Shown: one piece after another, positions 35,840 through 46,591 of the stretch
Numbering within the stretch: position 1 is the stretch's first letter
How the letters are laid out: the number at the start of each line of letters is the position of its first letter
Source: Megachile rotundata
Taxonomy: Eukaryota > Arthropoda > Insecta > Hymenoptera > Megachilidae
NCBI RefSeq assembly: GCF_050947335.1
Contig: NC_134997.1
Location: 4,588,001-4,652,000, forward strand
Length of the DNA: 64,000 bases
Direction: 5' to 3'
The notes under the pieces: generated by a model
What the model was told of the DNA's origin: nothing
What the model saw: only the letters and a program-made list of their open reading frames with translations
The model's database searches: none
Program-made: the position numbers and the translations under genes

Positions 35840-36335
35840 GCAATTGCACAGTGTTTAAATGAAATCGACGTGAAATGAAATCCCGTGGTCCCTTTACAAG
35901 ATATACATTTAATTTCTGCCTTATTTTAGAAAGTTGCGCGATACAATTTTGCAAAATGATTTCATTTGATATGTTCTATGATTGTAGAATGTTGGAATGA
36001 AATCGGTGTTGCAAAAGTCGTATAGTCCTGTTGCATGATACAATTTTAGACGTTAATTTCTCGTGTATTTTGGAGAGTTGCGCACTATAATTTTGCAAAA
36101 TGATTTCTTTTGATGTCCTTTATTATTATGCAACGTTTAAATTGAATCGGTGTTGCAATCGAGTGGTCTCCTTACAAGATACAGGTTCAAACGTTTATTT
36201 CTCCCATATTTTGAAGAGTTGCGCATTATGGTTTTGCAAAGTGATTTCTTTTGATATCTTTTATGATTATACAACGTTTGAATTGAATCGGGGTTGCAAA
36301 GACGGTGTAGTCCCTTTGCAAGATGCAAGTCTGAC
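35840..36335 (+). repeat. Tandem array, about 143-bp unit, about 3.5 copies
   Basis: The landmark GTTGCGC followed by a TTTTGCAAA(A/G)TGATTTC segment starts at 35933, 36077 and 36218, giving periods of 144 and 141 bp. Each unit also has TGAATCG(G)GGTTGCAA-like, TCC(C/T)TTACAAGAT-like and ATTTCT segments. A partial unit begins near 35840. The open frame crossing the last units (36100-36633) has no known domain and is probably a by-product of the repeat. Confidence 0.8.
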
Positions 36336-37979
36336 GGCTGCAGCTCCCGTTCGAAGAATGTTCGACCTTCAAAAACGGAGAAGGAACGCAAGCAGTAGTG
36401 GCGCGTGGTTCATAGCGGGCTATTTAACGGTCTTTGCGAAATTGAGTCATCACGCGGTTCGCCTGGAATCTCGAATATTTTCCTCCCGATGCTTCAGAGT
36501 TCTCCGTAAACCCTCCCTCCTGCTTTCTCCCCAGTCACACCAGCCTCCTTCTCTTTCCCTAGTTTACCGTTTACCCCTCGTCTCCCTTGCTACTTGTGCA
36601 TCAGCAAACCCTCGAAAAGTCTTGAGAAGCTGATCAACGATGAAACCATAGTGTCTCCATGTATTTTGAGGCACGGGATTCTGTACCGCTCCATGATGCA
36701 TGGAGGTTGCGAAAAAATGTGGACTCCTGCAGGAGTTTGAAGCCAAAACAAGATTTCAAGAGTGGTTACTGCAATATAACTAATTCATAAGTTGTAGTAG
36801 ACTCTCGTTATGTTGCTTAAAGCTAGAAAAATCTTTCTTAAATAAGTGTTTAATGCGATACTGCAGAAGAGTGTAATGCGTGTAATTAAAATTGCATACC
36901 ACGCAAAAAAAACGTACCTTGTACGAGGGGTTAAAGTTATTTAATCGTAGACATACGCGTGGAGGGTGCAACATGCATTCTTTCGATGTACTGTATGGTT
37001 CGATAAACCACAATAACAGGATTTATGTATGAATATTGAGAAGTAGGGTGCCAAATGGCGCACGATTCAATCGATCGATTTCCATTATGAAAAACAGCGA
37101 CGAGAAAAAAGAAGGAAAGAGATAGAGAAAACGACATTCGGTGGTAAAAATCTGTCGAGCATGCAAATGGAACATACTCATTGTCGACGAAAGACCCTCG
37201 TGGGTTTTCATCGACCCTCGAAAACTGAATGCACTCGATTAATTCGAGTTCACGTTCGTTTCTCACCCTTCTCGCGATCTCTTCTGCCCTCTTTAAATTT
37301 CCGATTGCTCGTTATCAGACTCGTGTAATCGTCACTGCATCATATGCAATTATTAAATGAAATCCACTCTCTTCTTTTGTATAATAATTTAGTTAACAAG
37401 ATTATTATTAATAGTTTTATCAATTTTTGCACGAAACATTTTGAAAATTCTAAAAATTGAAGATGATTTAAATGGAATGTTTATGTGAGGCGTAAAATAT
37501 CTACGCTTTAGTAATATTATTAATTTTAATAATATTATTCACTTAACTTAATTATTAAATAATGTAAGTGGTTGTTTAGGAAAATTAAAAAATATGAAAG
37601 TTTTGTCCAATGTTCAGAAAAGTTTTTTAAATTTGAAATGGTGACTGCGGCATCCATTTTGTATTAGAAGATATTAATGTAATTTTTCATTGAACTTGAA
37701 CCTTAAATTGATAGAAAATTATTGTTATTTTAGGATACTTTTACGTTATTTTATTCTGTCAAATATTAACGTGGAATACTTATATTTATTATTATTATTA
37801 TTGGTGTATTTATAGGACAAATCCCTTGTATTTATTATACATATAATGGAATTCGAATTTTTTATTCAAATTTTAAATTTAAATTAATTTAAATATTTAT
37901 GTATATTTGAATCTGAGTTTATTATATAACTGAATTTGAATTTATGATATAATTGAATTTTGTATGTTCGTTGTTACAG
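36336..37979. other. Intron sequence before the second TEA exon
   Basis: GC-richer from 36336 to about 36640, ordinary to 37300, then very AT-rich up to the acceptor at 37979. Nothing with coding or repeat structure was recognised. Confidence 0.35.
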
Positions 37980-38110
37980 GACGTAACGAGTTGATCGCCC
38001 GTTATATCAAATTGAGAACAGGCAAAACGAGAACGCGAAAACAAGTCTCTTCACACATACAAGTACTCGCCAGGCGAAAACTGCGTGAAATTCAAGCAAA
38101 ACTCAAAGTG
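37980..38110 (+). CDS. sd: Scalloped exon: second half of the TEA DNA-binding domain
   Basis: The exon follows TTGTTACAG and ends at a GTAAGT donor. Two bases complete the split Gly codon, then 43 codons follow and the exon ends in phase 0. It encodes GRNELIARYIKLRTGKTRTR and then KQVSSHIQVLARRKLREIQA, ending KLKV. This is helix 2 and the recognition helix 3 of the TEA domain, including the basic RTGKTRTRKQVSSHIQ segment that contacts DNA. It agrees almost residue for residue with the TEAD family. Together with 7877-8015 it completes the domain; the split is bridged by a 30-kb intron. Confidence 0.97.
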
Positions 38111-38479
38111 GTAAGTATCTGTTTACTTCCAGTTTCCTTTGGTTATCTTATAATTTCATATTTTCCGTATTTTTTTCCTTCTTTTTGTCGTTTACCTTTA
38201 CATCTATAGATATCTAAAAGAAACTGATAACTGCAGCCTACTTGAAATTGCATAAACGTTCTAACGTCAGAAATTGCGAATAAACCCCCAAAGTATAAAT
38301 GTCTCTAGAAAATAATTTACTTGCAGATTGCAAGTAGTTGTCGTATATACGTAAACATATGCTATTGTTTATATAATATTTTTTCTCGTTGAACCATGAT
38401 CTTTAAATTAATGTCACATGTACCATTTTATGGTACTTTTGTGTCAAATTTCCTGAAATCTAACACCATTGCAAGTATA

Positions 38480-39095
38480 TCGATTGAGGTACAATGTTAA
38501 ATCGTTAACCACCGGCTGATAATTAATTAAATATTTCAGTTACAATCGTTAATCATTTGTCCAATTAAATACTACCTAACACTGATACCACTTAATAATA
38601 CTGTATGGTCTCCGATGTCAAATTTGCTTAATTTCGATATAATAGTAATTATACGTCGATTGAAAAGCAATATGTAATCGATACTTGATAATTGATGATT
38701 AAGCATGTTAATTATAATTATCGGTAGTTAATTAAATTAAATATTGTTCAACACTGAAACAACCTAATAATTCGACATGGTCTTAGATGTTAAATTTGTT
38801 TAAATCTAACTTGATTGCAGTTATACGTCAACTGGAAAGCAATACATAATTGATAATTGATAACTGATGTACAAACATATTGATTATAATTGTCAGTCAT
38901 GAATCAAATTAAATATTATTCAATACTTATACAACCAAATAATTCTAGATAATTTTACATGTCGAATGGGTTTAAATTTGACTTGATTGCTATATCAATT
39001 GAAAAGCAATATGTAATCGATAATTGATAACGGATCATTAAACATATTGAAAATATCAATCAACCAAATTAAATATTAACTACAACTAAATAAAT
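38480..39095 (+). repeat. Tandem array, about 170-bp unit, about 3.5 copies
   Basis: The segment TGAAAAGCAATATGTAATCG, with its variants, recurs near 38660, 38833 and 39000, periods of about 170 bp. Neighbouring phrases such as AATTAAATATT(A/G)TTCAA, CTAATAATTC and GTC(A/G)AATTTG repeat at the same spacing. AT-rich with no coding potential. Confidence 0.75.
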
Positions 39096-39099
39096 AAAA

Positions 39100-39868
39100 A
39101 TCAAGTACTGTCATTACTTAATACTGCCCATAAATTCTCCATAAAAGTAAACTTAATTGATAGGTAACCCCAATCACCCTCTCATCCTAAAAGTTCCAAC
39201 AACCCAAATTTTGAACGTAATTGTTCAAAGGATGAAGAATAACGGTACAAAATTTTTGGTAAAAAACCGACTATTCACAAAATTCCTCCATTCATCTGAT
39301 TTTTAATATATTTTTTTTTTAATTTATACCGGTCGATTCGAATGGAGCAAGAATTAATCGTTAGCAGAGAGAATTCGTTCGATCAAGAGCGACGCTGGAT
39401 GGTTTGTAGCCGAATAAATCACGCGTAAAAATGAACCCGGCCCGTTTAATCAACAGCTGAATTATTAAAGCGATTTGGGAACAATTGCACGGCTGTTAAT
39501 AAATCACAGCAGGCTGCATTCGACGATGAGAGCCGATACACAGAGAGCGGAGAGGAGAGAGAACGAAGCTGCGCTCGGATGTGTGCGTTGTTTATACGAA
39601 GCACGGTCAATAGTCCGGCAACGGAAATAAAAAGAGAACAAAACGAACGTGTAAATTAAGCAATCCGAGCGTGTTTGTACGCAGTTAATCAATGTTAACG
39701 CGTTGCATAGCACACTACACTGGGCCAGTTTATTTTTCATTTTAACAGTCAAATGAAAACCACGAAACTGGAAGGAAGGAAAATTAATTGGTGTTAGAAA
39801 CTGTGACGTTCGAAGTGCTTTAAAGTAGATATGCAATATTTGACACGCGAGTTTTTGGACAATAGATA
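39100..39868. other. Intron sequence before the BEL/Pao insertion
   Basis: Ordinary sequence, GC-richer at about 39500-39700. Nothing recognised. Confidence 0.35.
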
Positions 39869-39873
39869 TTATG
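39869..39873 (+). repeat. Target site duplication, left copy (TTATG)
   Basis: TTATG directly before the 5' LTR is repeated exactly at 47271-47275 after the 3' LTR. A 5-bp duplication is usual for BEL/Pao integration. Confidence 0.95.
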
Positions 39874-40539
39874 TGTTACTGCGTAACAAATATTATACAA
39901 ATTTGTAAGTCGTTAAAGTGACCTGTGACCTCTCAAGGTAACAAAAATTAACCATCCAGGTAGGGCAATTGAAAAACATATTTCGAAGAAATCCTCTAAA
40001 ATCATAAAGTCAAAAAGTTCAATAATATACCTGATTACCCTTACAGATATCATAAAAAAGGTCACCGGTTTACACACCCAGGAAAGTTAAAAAAATTTAC
40101 AATCTCAACCGCCCTAAACATAGAAGCTCCAGAGAACTTACCTGAGGCTAACGGTAGTCCCCGCCAAATGTATGTCATTTCCCCAAACTCAAGAAAATTT
40201 CGAATCACCAATCAGAACCGTTGTTAGAAAAAGCCCCCACTATAAGAACAAGTTAATGTCGACAGAAAAATTTGCGAGAAAGCTCAGATACAAACATATC
40301 AGCATAGGAATAACATTAAAATAATCTTCTACGTGCCGTCCGATAAAATTCACAAACTTATACTTTAAAATATTCATAGTTGTATTAGTAAATATAATAA
40401 GTGTTACATGGAACTTCATCATAGTATTCATTATCCAACAGTTTCAAATATTCACTCGCCGTGAAGTCTGCGTGTGAAGTGAGCATTTTCGAAAGTAGCT
40501 TTCAATATAAAAAATAACTATTTTGCTCACGAGTCAACA
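39874..40539 (+). repeat. 5' LTR of the BEL/Pao element
   Basis: 666 bp, beginning TGTTACTGCG and ending GAGTCAACA. By eye I find no difference from the 3' LTR. TATAAGAAC near 40238 could serve as a core promoter element, but I see no clear polyadenylation signal. A 63-codon minus-strand frame occurs in both LTRs and is not considered a gene. Confidence 0.97.
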
Positions 40540-40541
40540 TA

Positions 40542-40559
40542 TGGTCCTTCGAGCCGGAT
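40542..40559 (+). other. Primer-binding site, tRNA-Tyr
   Basis: TGGTCCTTCGAGCCGGAT starts 2 bp after the 5' LTR. It is complementary to the 3' end (with CCA) of a tRNA whose acceptor stem begins CCTTCGA. That is the insect tRNA-Tyr as I know it from Drosophila. The match covers 18 nt. Confidence 0.8.
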
Positions 40560-40647
40560 AGTGAACTATACAAGTGTAACATCAAACATCAAGTTAAAAA
40601 CAAAAGCATCCCATTGAGCGGAATCATCGGACGTGCCAGTTACTCAA

Positions 40648-40813
40648 CATCCCAGTTGGAGTCATCCCGTTTGGAGACATCCCGGTTGGAATCATCTTGT
40701 TTGGAGACATCCCGTTTGGAGTCATCCCGATCGAATCATCCTATTTGGAAGCATCACGTTTTGGAGTCATCCCGTTTGGAGGCATCTTGGTGGATAACAT
40801 CCCATTTGGACAA
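40648..40813 (+). repeat. 15-bp tandem repeat in the retrotransposon leader, about 11 units
   Basis: Imperfect units of consensus CATCCCGTTTGGAGT, mostly exactly 15 bp long, lie between the primer-binding site and gag. One + frame stays open through the array (about 40614-40832) and would read as repeated S-S-R-L-E/T-S-R-L-E, but it has no ATG. Single further units occur near 40880. The role is unknown: packaging signal, translation control or simple slippage are all possible. Confidence 0.85.
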
Positions 40814-41037
40814 CATCCACGCAAAGAAATAAATCAGCAAACATCCTTCTGTGAATCATCGAGGGTCTAGCAGCGCTGCAATCCCGTTTGGATTACAGCC
40901 GTTCCAAAATCATCTCATCAAAGAACATCTACGAGGTCGTACGTGAGTCGAAGAATCTTCCATTTCCTTATTTTAAATTTCCTTAATATCTCCATTGATT
41001 TGATCTCAGTTACAAATTCTTGTTAGTTCAATTTACA

Positions 41038-44000
41038 ATGGCTGCAGTAAAAATAAAATCATTAATCAAAGCTCGCGGAGTTAATAAAGCAAACATATCA
41101 CGTTTAATTAAGCATATTCAGGAACACGCATTGATCAGTAGCGATGCATTAGAAACGCGTAAGCAAAAATTAGAAGAGTATTATCAAGCATTTACCAACA
41201 TACAATTCGAAATTGAAGAGCTTGCCGAAGAAGCTAAATTAGAAGCAGATCAGGATCTTGAACGAGAACAGTTTGATGAAATATATTTTGAATGTTCGGA
41301 TTTAATAAGCCAACGAATTCGAGAACTAGATCCTATTGGTAGTACATCAGCGACTACCAGCACTCAGGCGACCGCGAACGCGAACGCGAATAATTCAAAA
41401 GTCATTGTCCAACAAAATACGTTATTACCTAAGATTGAAATTCGTCCATTTGATGGTAATCCTATCGAATGGCACAGTTTTCATGACACATTTCAGTCAC
41501 TTGTTCATAATGATACTCAGATTCCTGCAGTACAGAAATTTTATTTACTGAAAAATTCACTTCGTGGTAGTGTAGCTACAATAATCGATCCATTAAACGC
41601 GTCTGAAGAAAACTATTTTGTAGCTTGGGAAATGTTAAAACAACGATGCGATAAACCACGGCAAATCATACAAACACACATCAAAATGTTACTAGAATTG
41701 ACAGAAATAAATAAAGATTCACCGATTAGTTTGCGAACGTTAAAAGAAAAAGCGTTGATGCATGTTAATGCATTGAAGGCCCTTCAGGTACCGGTAGATA
41801 GTTGGGATGCAATCTTAGTGTATATCATAATTCAGAAACTCGATAAAGCAACGCGACGAACTTGGGAACGTACTCTTGAAAATAATCAGATGCCAAAATT
41901 TACCGAATTAATTGCGTTTTTAAATAAACAAGAACGGGGTGATGATATCGAGGAATGTATTAACATAAAACCTAAATATAGCAATTCAATAGGTAGCAAT
42001 CGAATCATAAATCGAATAGGAAAACCATTAGGAGCTCGCGGACAAGCGTATGTAAGCGCACAACCGCGATATGAGTGCGCATTTTGTCAGGGAGATCATG
42101 GTATCTATGCATGCCAAGAGTTCATGCAGCTAAGTCCGCACGAACGAAGTAACGCGGCCAGAAATAAAAGGTTATGCATAAATTGTCTAAGAAATAATCA
42201 TAATACAAGTAAATGTCTTGCGCCTGGTTGCAAAAAATGCAGTCGACGACATAATACTTTATTACATTTTGAGGTTCATAATACACAGCGTAATAACGTA
42301 GAGCAACAATCTCCTAGTAATCAGCAATCAACTTCATCTGTTTCTACAGAATCAGTAAAAAAGAGTTACGCGATTACATATGACTCGGAAGTTTTGTTAG
42401 GGACAGCACGAGTTTACATTTTAGATCAGTACAACAGGGCACACGAATGTCGTGTATTATTAGACGGGTGCTCCCAATGCAATTTCATTTCAGAAAAATT
42501 AGCAGATAATCTTAAATTGATTAAACAAAAAATTAATTTGCCGTTCGCAGGACTTGGTCAATTAACTACACGGGCAGAATATAAAGTAAAGACGACAATA
42601 AAGTCACGGATAAATAATTTTGAGTCGCAGGTAGAATTTGTAGCGCTTCCCACAATTACAGGAATACTTCCGTCGCGGCAGGTAAATAAGGGGGCTCTTA
42701 CAATCCCTCATAACATACAATTAGCAGACCCGGAATTCAACAAACCAGCAGAAATCGACGCGTTAATCGGAACCACACTGTTTTACAAGCTACTTAGCAA
42801 TGGTCAAATCAAATTATCTAATAACACGGATGCAGTACTACAAAAAACCTTGCTCGGCTGGATTGTCGCTGGCGAGGTAGGCAAATCCGAAAATTTCGCG
42901 GCACCTAAGTCATGTCATGTAATTACTTCGTTAGATAAACAATTAATGAAATTTTGGGAGGTTGAAGAAATACCAAATAAAAAACATTTATCAACTGAAG
43001 AATTAGCTTGCGAAAAATTATATAATGATTCGACAATTCGTGGTTCGGATGGAAGATACATCGTACGTTTGCCATTCAATGAGCGGAAAGATACGCTAGG
43101 AAATTCATATAACATGGCCCTTCGTAGGTTTTACTCACTAGAACGAAAATTAGCAAAAGATAAGGTTTTGAAAAACGAATATTCAAAGTTTTTACGGGAA
43201 TATCATGAGCTTGGGCACATGAAAGAAATTACAAATTGCAACGTTAATGGTGAAGGTTATTATATACCACATCATGCTGTGATCAGGGAAGCAAATTTAT
43301 CAACAAAAGTTAGAGTCGTATTTGATGCATCCGCCAAGAGTACAACAAACGTTTCACTCAATGACACGTTAAGGGTTGGTCCCACAGTTCAAAGGGAATT
43401 AGTTTTGACTATAATGAAATTTAGATTGCATAATGTTGTACTCACGGCTGATTTACAAAAAATGTATCGTCAGGTTAACGTCAATAATTATGATGCAGTG
43501 TATCAAAAAATTTTATGGAGAGATAATGAACATGATGCTCTTCGTGTATATAAATTAACAACAGTAACGCAGGGCACGGCATCAGCGCCATTTTTAGCGA
43601 CTAGAACATTGCAAAGATTAGCAGAAGACGAAGGTAAAAATTTCCCATTAGCATATAGTAGTTTAAAAAATGATTGTTATGTCGACGATCTGCTTACCGG
43701 GACAGATTCTATTGAAAAGGCATTAGAATTAAAGGATCAGCTAATTAGTTTATTAAAATGCGGTGGATTTGAATTTCATAAATGGGCCTCGAATAAGCAT
43801 GAATTAGTTATAGAATCAAAAAATAAAGATCAAAAGCAAAATATTTGTTTAAATAATGAAACTAAAAAGTTATTAGGAGTACATTGGGATTCAATCGAGG
43901 ATATTATAGTATATAGCATTAAACCGTTTAATAATAATGAACGCCTTACGAAACGCTCTATCTTGTCTCAAATCGCTCAATTATTTGATCCGTTGGGATT

Positions 44001-46317
44001 AATAGGGCCAATCATTATTGTAGCAAAAATCATGATGCAAGAATTGTGGAAGGCTAATCTAAACTGGGACGAGTCGGTACCACAATTATTGCATACAAAA
44101 TGGACAACATTTAAAAATGAATTACCAATTCTAAATAAATTCAAAGTAAAACGACAAATCACATTAGCTGACGCCATTGAATACCAATTACATGGATTCT
44201 GTGACGCCAGTGAGCAAGCATATGGTGCATGTGTATATTTACGGTGCGTTAATAAAGTTAAAAAGTGTTCAGTACAATTAATATGTGCAAAATCTCGAGT
44301 CGCCCCACTAAAAACAATAACAGTTCCTCGGCTAGAATTGTGCGCAGCGCAGCTTCTAACAAAATTAGTAAAGACTGTTTCTGAAGCGCTGCAGATTAGT
44401 TTTCATAAGATTAAATTATGGTCAGATTCAACAATTACACTTCATTGGATAAAATCAGCGCCGTATACACTAAAAACATTTGTTGCTAATCGGGTAGTAG
44501 ATATTCAAGCGGGTAGTAATATCGACGATTGGTATCATATAGCTACAGACGAAAATCCCGCAGATTACATTTCTCGTGGTCAAACTCCTTATGAGTTTCT
44601 TCACAATGATCATTGGTTGTATGGACCTTCATGGCTGTCACAAGATGAAAGTCAATGGAAAATTAAAGAGTTAATACCAATAGAAATTCCTGAGCAACGA
44701 TTAACAACAGCTCTTATGGCTATCAAAAATTCAGGTCATGTAGGTCAGGACAAAGCAATTGTCAAGAAAACCCAAAACGCTCAGGTAGAAACAAATGATA
44801 CATTCGAACGATTCTCGTCTATTGACAAATTAAATCGGTTCGTAGCATTTTGTCAAAGAACTATTAAGAATAGGAAAATAGATAACAAAGTAAAGGGTGG
44901 GTTTTCGGTAGAAGAGATACAAAACGCGCATCGTCAAATTCTTAGAATTGAACAGCAAAATCATTTTTCGCGTGATATTGAAAGATTAAAGCAGGGAAAG
45001 GAAGTACACTCAAAAAGTGAAATTCGATGTCTAAATCCGTGTCTAGATACTGATGGTATCATACGCGTAGGAGGAAGACTAACACATGCAGCAATCAATT
45101 ACTCCCGTAAATACCCAATTTTACTACCGCGAAACAGCCACATTACTAAACTAATAATTTTAAATCAACACATAAAAAATTGGCACGCAGGTGTGCAAGG
45201 TACGCTAAACGCGGTTAGAAACAATTATTGGCCAATTGATGGAAAGAATAGTACGCGACACATTGTTCGGAAATGCGTGCGTTGTTATAAAGTAAATCCC
45301 AAGCTACCAACATATGTAATGGGTGATTTGCCCAAAAATCGAATCACTCAGTCACGCCCATTCGAATGCGTTGGAATCGATTATTGTGGTCCGTTTTTTC
45401 TGAAAGAAAAGAAATTTCGCAATAAGGGAAAATTAAAATGTTACGTATCAGTTTTCGTTTGTTTTGCAACTAGAGCTGTTCACATGGAGCTAGTGACAGA
45501 TCTAACGACTGAAACTTGTTTAGAAGCTATTAGACGTTTTTGTGCTCGAAGAGGAAAGCCCTCTCACATCTATTCAGATAACGCTACGAATTTTGTTGGG
45601 GTAAAAAATGAAATTCTAAAGATTAGAGCATTTTTCTTGTCAGAAGAAAATCAATCCATATTAAAGAATAGTTTATTAAATGAGGAAATTAATTGGCATT
45701 TCATTCCTCCTCGATCGCCGCATTTTGGAGGCCTGTGGGAGGCAGCGGTTAAGTCTTTTAAACAACATCTATATCGCACTGTTGGTGACACTATGTTCAC
45801 ATACGAACAATTCAATACATTTGTAATTGAGATTGAATCAATTCTAAATTCCAGACCCTTAACCCCACTCTCCTGCGATCCAAATGACCTCACAGCCTTG
45901 ACTCCCGCACATTTTTTAATTGGAAGAGTTCTTACAAATATACCGGAAACCGACCTCCGAAATGTAACAACAAATAGGCTGTCAATGTGGCAGCATATAC
46001 ACAAAATAAAGCAACACTTTTGGCAACGATGGCATAAAGAATATTTAAATGAGTTACGCACTCGAAGCAAATGGCATCAAGGAAATGGCGCAGAAATTAC
46101 AGTTGGGAAACTGGTAACGATCAAAGAGGACAATTTTCCGCCGATGCATTGGAGCATTGGTCGCATCATCGCGGTCCATCCAGGGCAAGATAGTGTAATA
46201 CGTGTAGCAACTGTAAAGACACCGTGTGGAGTGTATAAACGTTGTGTAAACAAACTTGCGCCGCTACCAATTGATACACCGACAGACAATGCGTTGGTGA
46301 CATATAAAGTGTTATAG
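41038..46317 (+). CDS. BEL/Pao gag-pol polyprotein, intact (1759 aa)
   Basis: I chose the ATG at 41038 because its context (ACAATGG) is favourable and no in-frame ATG lies just upstream. Gag: a DUF1759-type region at about residues 130-300, then Cys/His knuckles from C347 (C-x2-C-x3-H-x4-C) and C380 (C-x2-C-x4-H-x4-C), followed by a third Cys/His group. Protease: catalytic Asp at D476 in LLDGCSQCNFI. Reverse transcriptase: D805 in TADLQKMYRQV and YVDD at 881-884. RNase H: D1056, E1100, D1130, D1176. Integrase: zinc-binding region from about H1368, then D1448 (GIDYCGPF), D1514 (YSDNATNF), E1568 (GLWEAAVK). A DUF5641-type tail (PPMHWSIGRI) ends the protein. No stop or frameshift interrupts it. 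It would be cleaved into capsid and replication enzymes of cytoplasmic particles. Confidence 0.95.
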   Translation: MAAVKIKSLIKARGVNKANISRLIKHIQEHALISSDALETRKQKLEEYYQAFTNIQFEIEELAEEAKLEADQDLEREQFDEIYFECSDLISQRIRELDPIGSTSATTSTQATANANANNSKVIVQQNTLLPKIEIRPFDGNPIEWHSFHDTFQSLVHNDTQIPAVQKFYLLKNSLRGSVATIIDPLNASEENYFVAWEMLKQRCDKPRQIIQTHIKMLLELTEINKDSPISLRTLKEKALMHVNALKALQVPVDSWDAILVYIIIQKLDKATRRTWERTLENNQMPKFTELIAFLNKQERGDDIEECINIKPKYSNSIGSNRIINRIGKPLGARGQAYVSAQPRYECAFCQGDHGIYACQEFMQLSPHERSNAARNKRLCINCLRNNHNTSKCLAPGCKKCSRRHNTLLHFEVHNTQRNNVEQQSPSNQQSTSSVSTESVKKSYAITYDSEVLLGTARVYILDQYNRAHECRVLLDGCSQCNFISEKLADNLKLIKQKINLPFAGLGQLTTRAEYKVKTTIKSRINNFESQVEFVALPTITGILPSRQVNKGALTIPHNIQLADPEFNKPAEIDALIGTTLFYKLLSNGQIKLSNNTDAVLQKTLLGWIVAGEVGKSENFAAPKSCHVITSLDKQLMKFWEVEEIPNKKHLSTEELACEKLYNDSTIRGSDGRYIVRLPFNERKDTLGNSYNMALRRFYSLERKLAKDKVLKNEYSKFLREYHELGHMKEITNCNVNGEGYYIPHHAVIREANLSTKVRVVFDASAKSTTNVSLNDTLRVGPTVQRELVLTIMKFRLHNVVLTADLQKMYRQVNVNNYDAVYQKILWRDNEHDALRVYKLTTVTQGTASAPFLATRTLQRLAEDEGKNFPLAYSSLKNDCYVDDLLTGTDSIEKALELKDQLISLLKCGGFEFHKWASNKHELVIESKNKDQKQNICLNNETKKLLGVHWDSIEDIIVYSIKPFNNNERLTKRSILSQIAQLFDPLGLIGPIIIVAKIMMQELWKANLNWDESVPQLLHTKWTTFKNELPILNKFKVKRQITLADAIEYQLHGFCDASEQAYGACVYLRCVNKVKKCSVQLICAKSRVAPLKTITVPRLELCAAQLLTKLVKTVSEALQISFHKIKLWSDSTITLHWIKSAPYTLKTFVANRVVDIQAGSNIDDWYHIATDENPADYISRGQTPYEFLHNDHWLYGPSWLSQDESQWKIKELIPIEIPEQRLTTALMAIKNSGHVGQDKAIVKKTQNAQVETNDTFERFSSIDKLNRFVAFCQRTIKNRKIDNKVKGGFSVEEIQNAHRQILRIEQQNHFSRDIERLKQGKEVHSKSEIRCLNPCLDTDGIIRVGGRLTHAAINYSRKYPILLPRNSHITKLIILNQHIKNWHAGVQGTLNAVRNNYWPIDGKNSTRHIVRKCVRCYKVNPKLPTYVMGDLPKNRITQSRPFECVGIDYCGPFFLKEKKFRNKGKLKCYVSVFVCFATRAVHMELVTDLTTETCLEAIRRFCARRGKPSHIYSDNATNFVGVKNEILKIRAFFLSEENQSILKNSLLNEEINWHFIPPRSPHFGGLWEAAVKSFKQHLYRTVGDTMFTYEQFNTFVIEIESILNSRPLTPLSCDPNDLTALTPAHFLIGRVLTNIPETDLRNVTTNRLSMWQHIHKIKQHFWQRWHKEYLNELRTRSKWHQGNGAEITVGKLVTIKEDNFPPMHWSIGRIIAVHPGQDSVIRVATVKTPCGVYKRCVNKLAPLPIDTPTDNALVTYKVL

Positions 46318-46591
46318 GATAAGATAAACACAATGTATTCAATTATAAGCATATTCTAGTTAATAAGTCATTTATAAAAGTAAAATTAGAAGTTTCCTCC
46401 GCTAGTAAACAATTGATAAGATATACATATATATAGTTCATTCAATAGCTGTAGAATTCAAATCAATTTTCTTAGCGTTTTTGTCTTAAGTCCGTTTGAT
46501 ATTCACAGTAAACATGTTGTATGACTAGTTTTAAGTTGTATCGAATTTAAGGAACTCCAGTGTAATCAAATTCAATTGAACGCACTCGTTC

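Larger units (their letters stand above)
8016..37979 (+). other. 29,964-bp sd intron splitting the TEA domain
   Basis: Bounded by a GTGAGT donor at 8016 and a TTGTTACAG acceptor ending at 37979. It interrupts a Gly codon after its first base. The interior holds a mariner deletion derivative, TTAA-flanked MITEs, a large palindrome, several tandem arrays and long degenerate minisatellites, listed separately. No host coding gene was recognised inside. Introns of this size in developmental regulators commonly hold enhancers, but none can be proven from the sequence alone. Confidence 0.9.

Noticed and set aside
36100..36633. 177-codon open frame on the + strand
   Set aside because: It runs through the 143-bp tandem array, repeats the array's phrases in translation and has no recognisable domain or splice partners.
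40240..40431. 63-codon minus-strand frame in both LTRs
   Set aside because: Identical in both copies only because the LTRs are identical. No domain.
46318..46591. Envelope gene between pol and the 3' LTR
   Set aside because: Only about 270 bp separate the stop codon from the polypurine tract, with no open frame of note.
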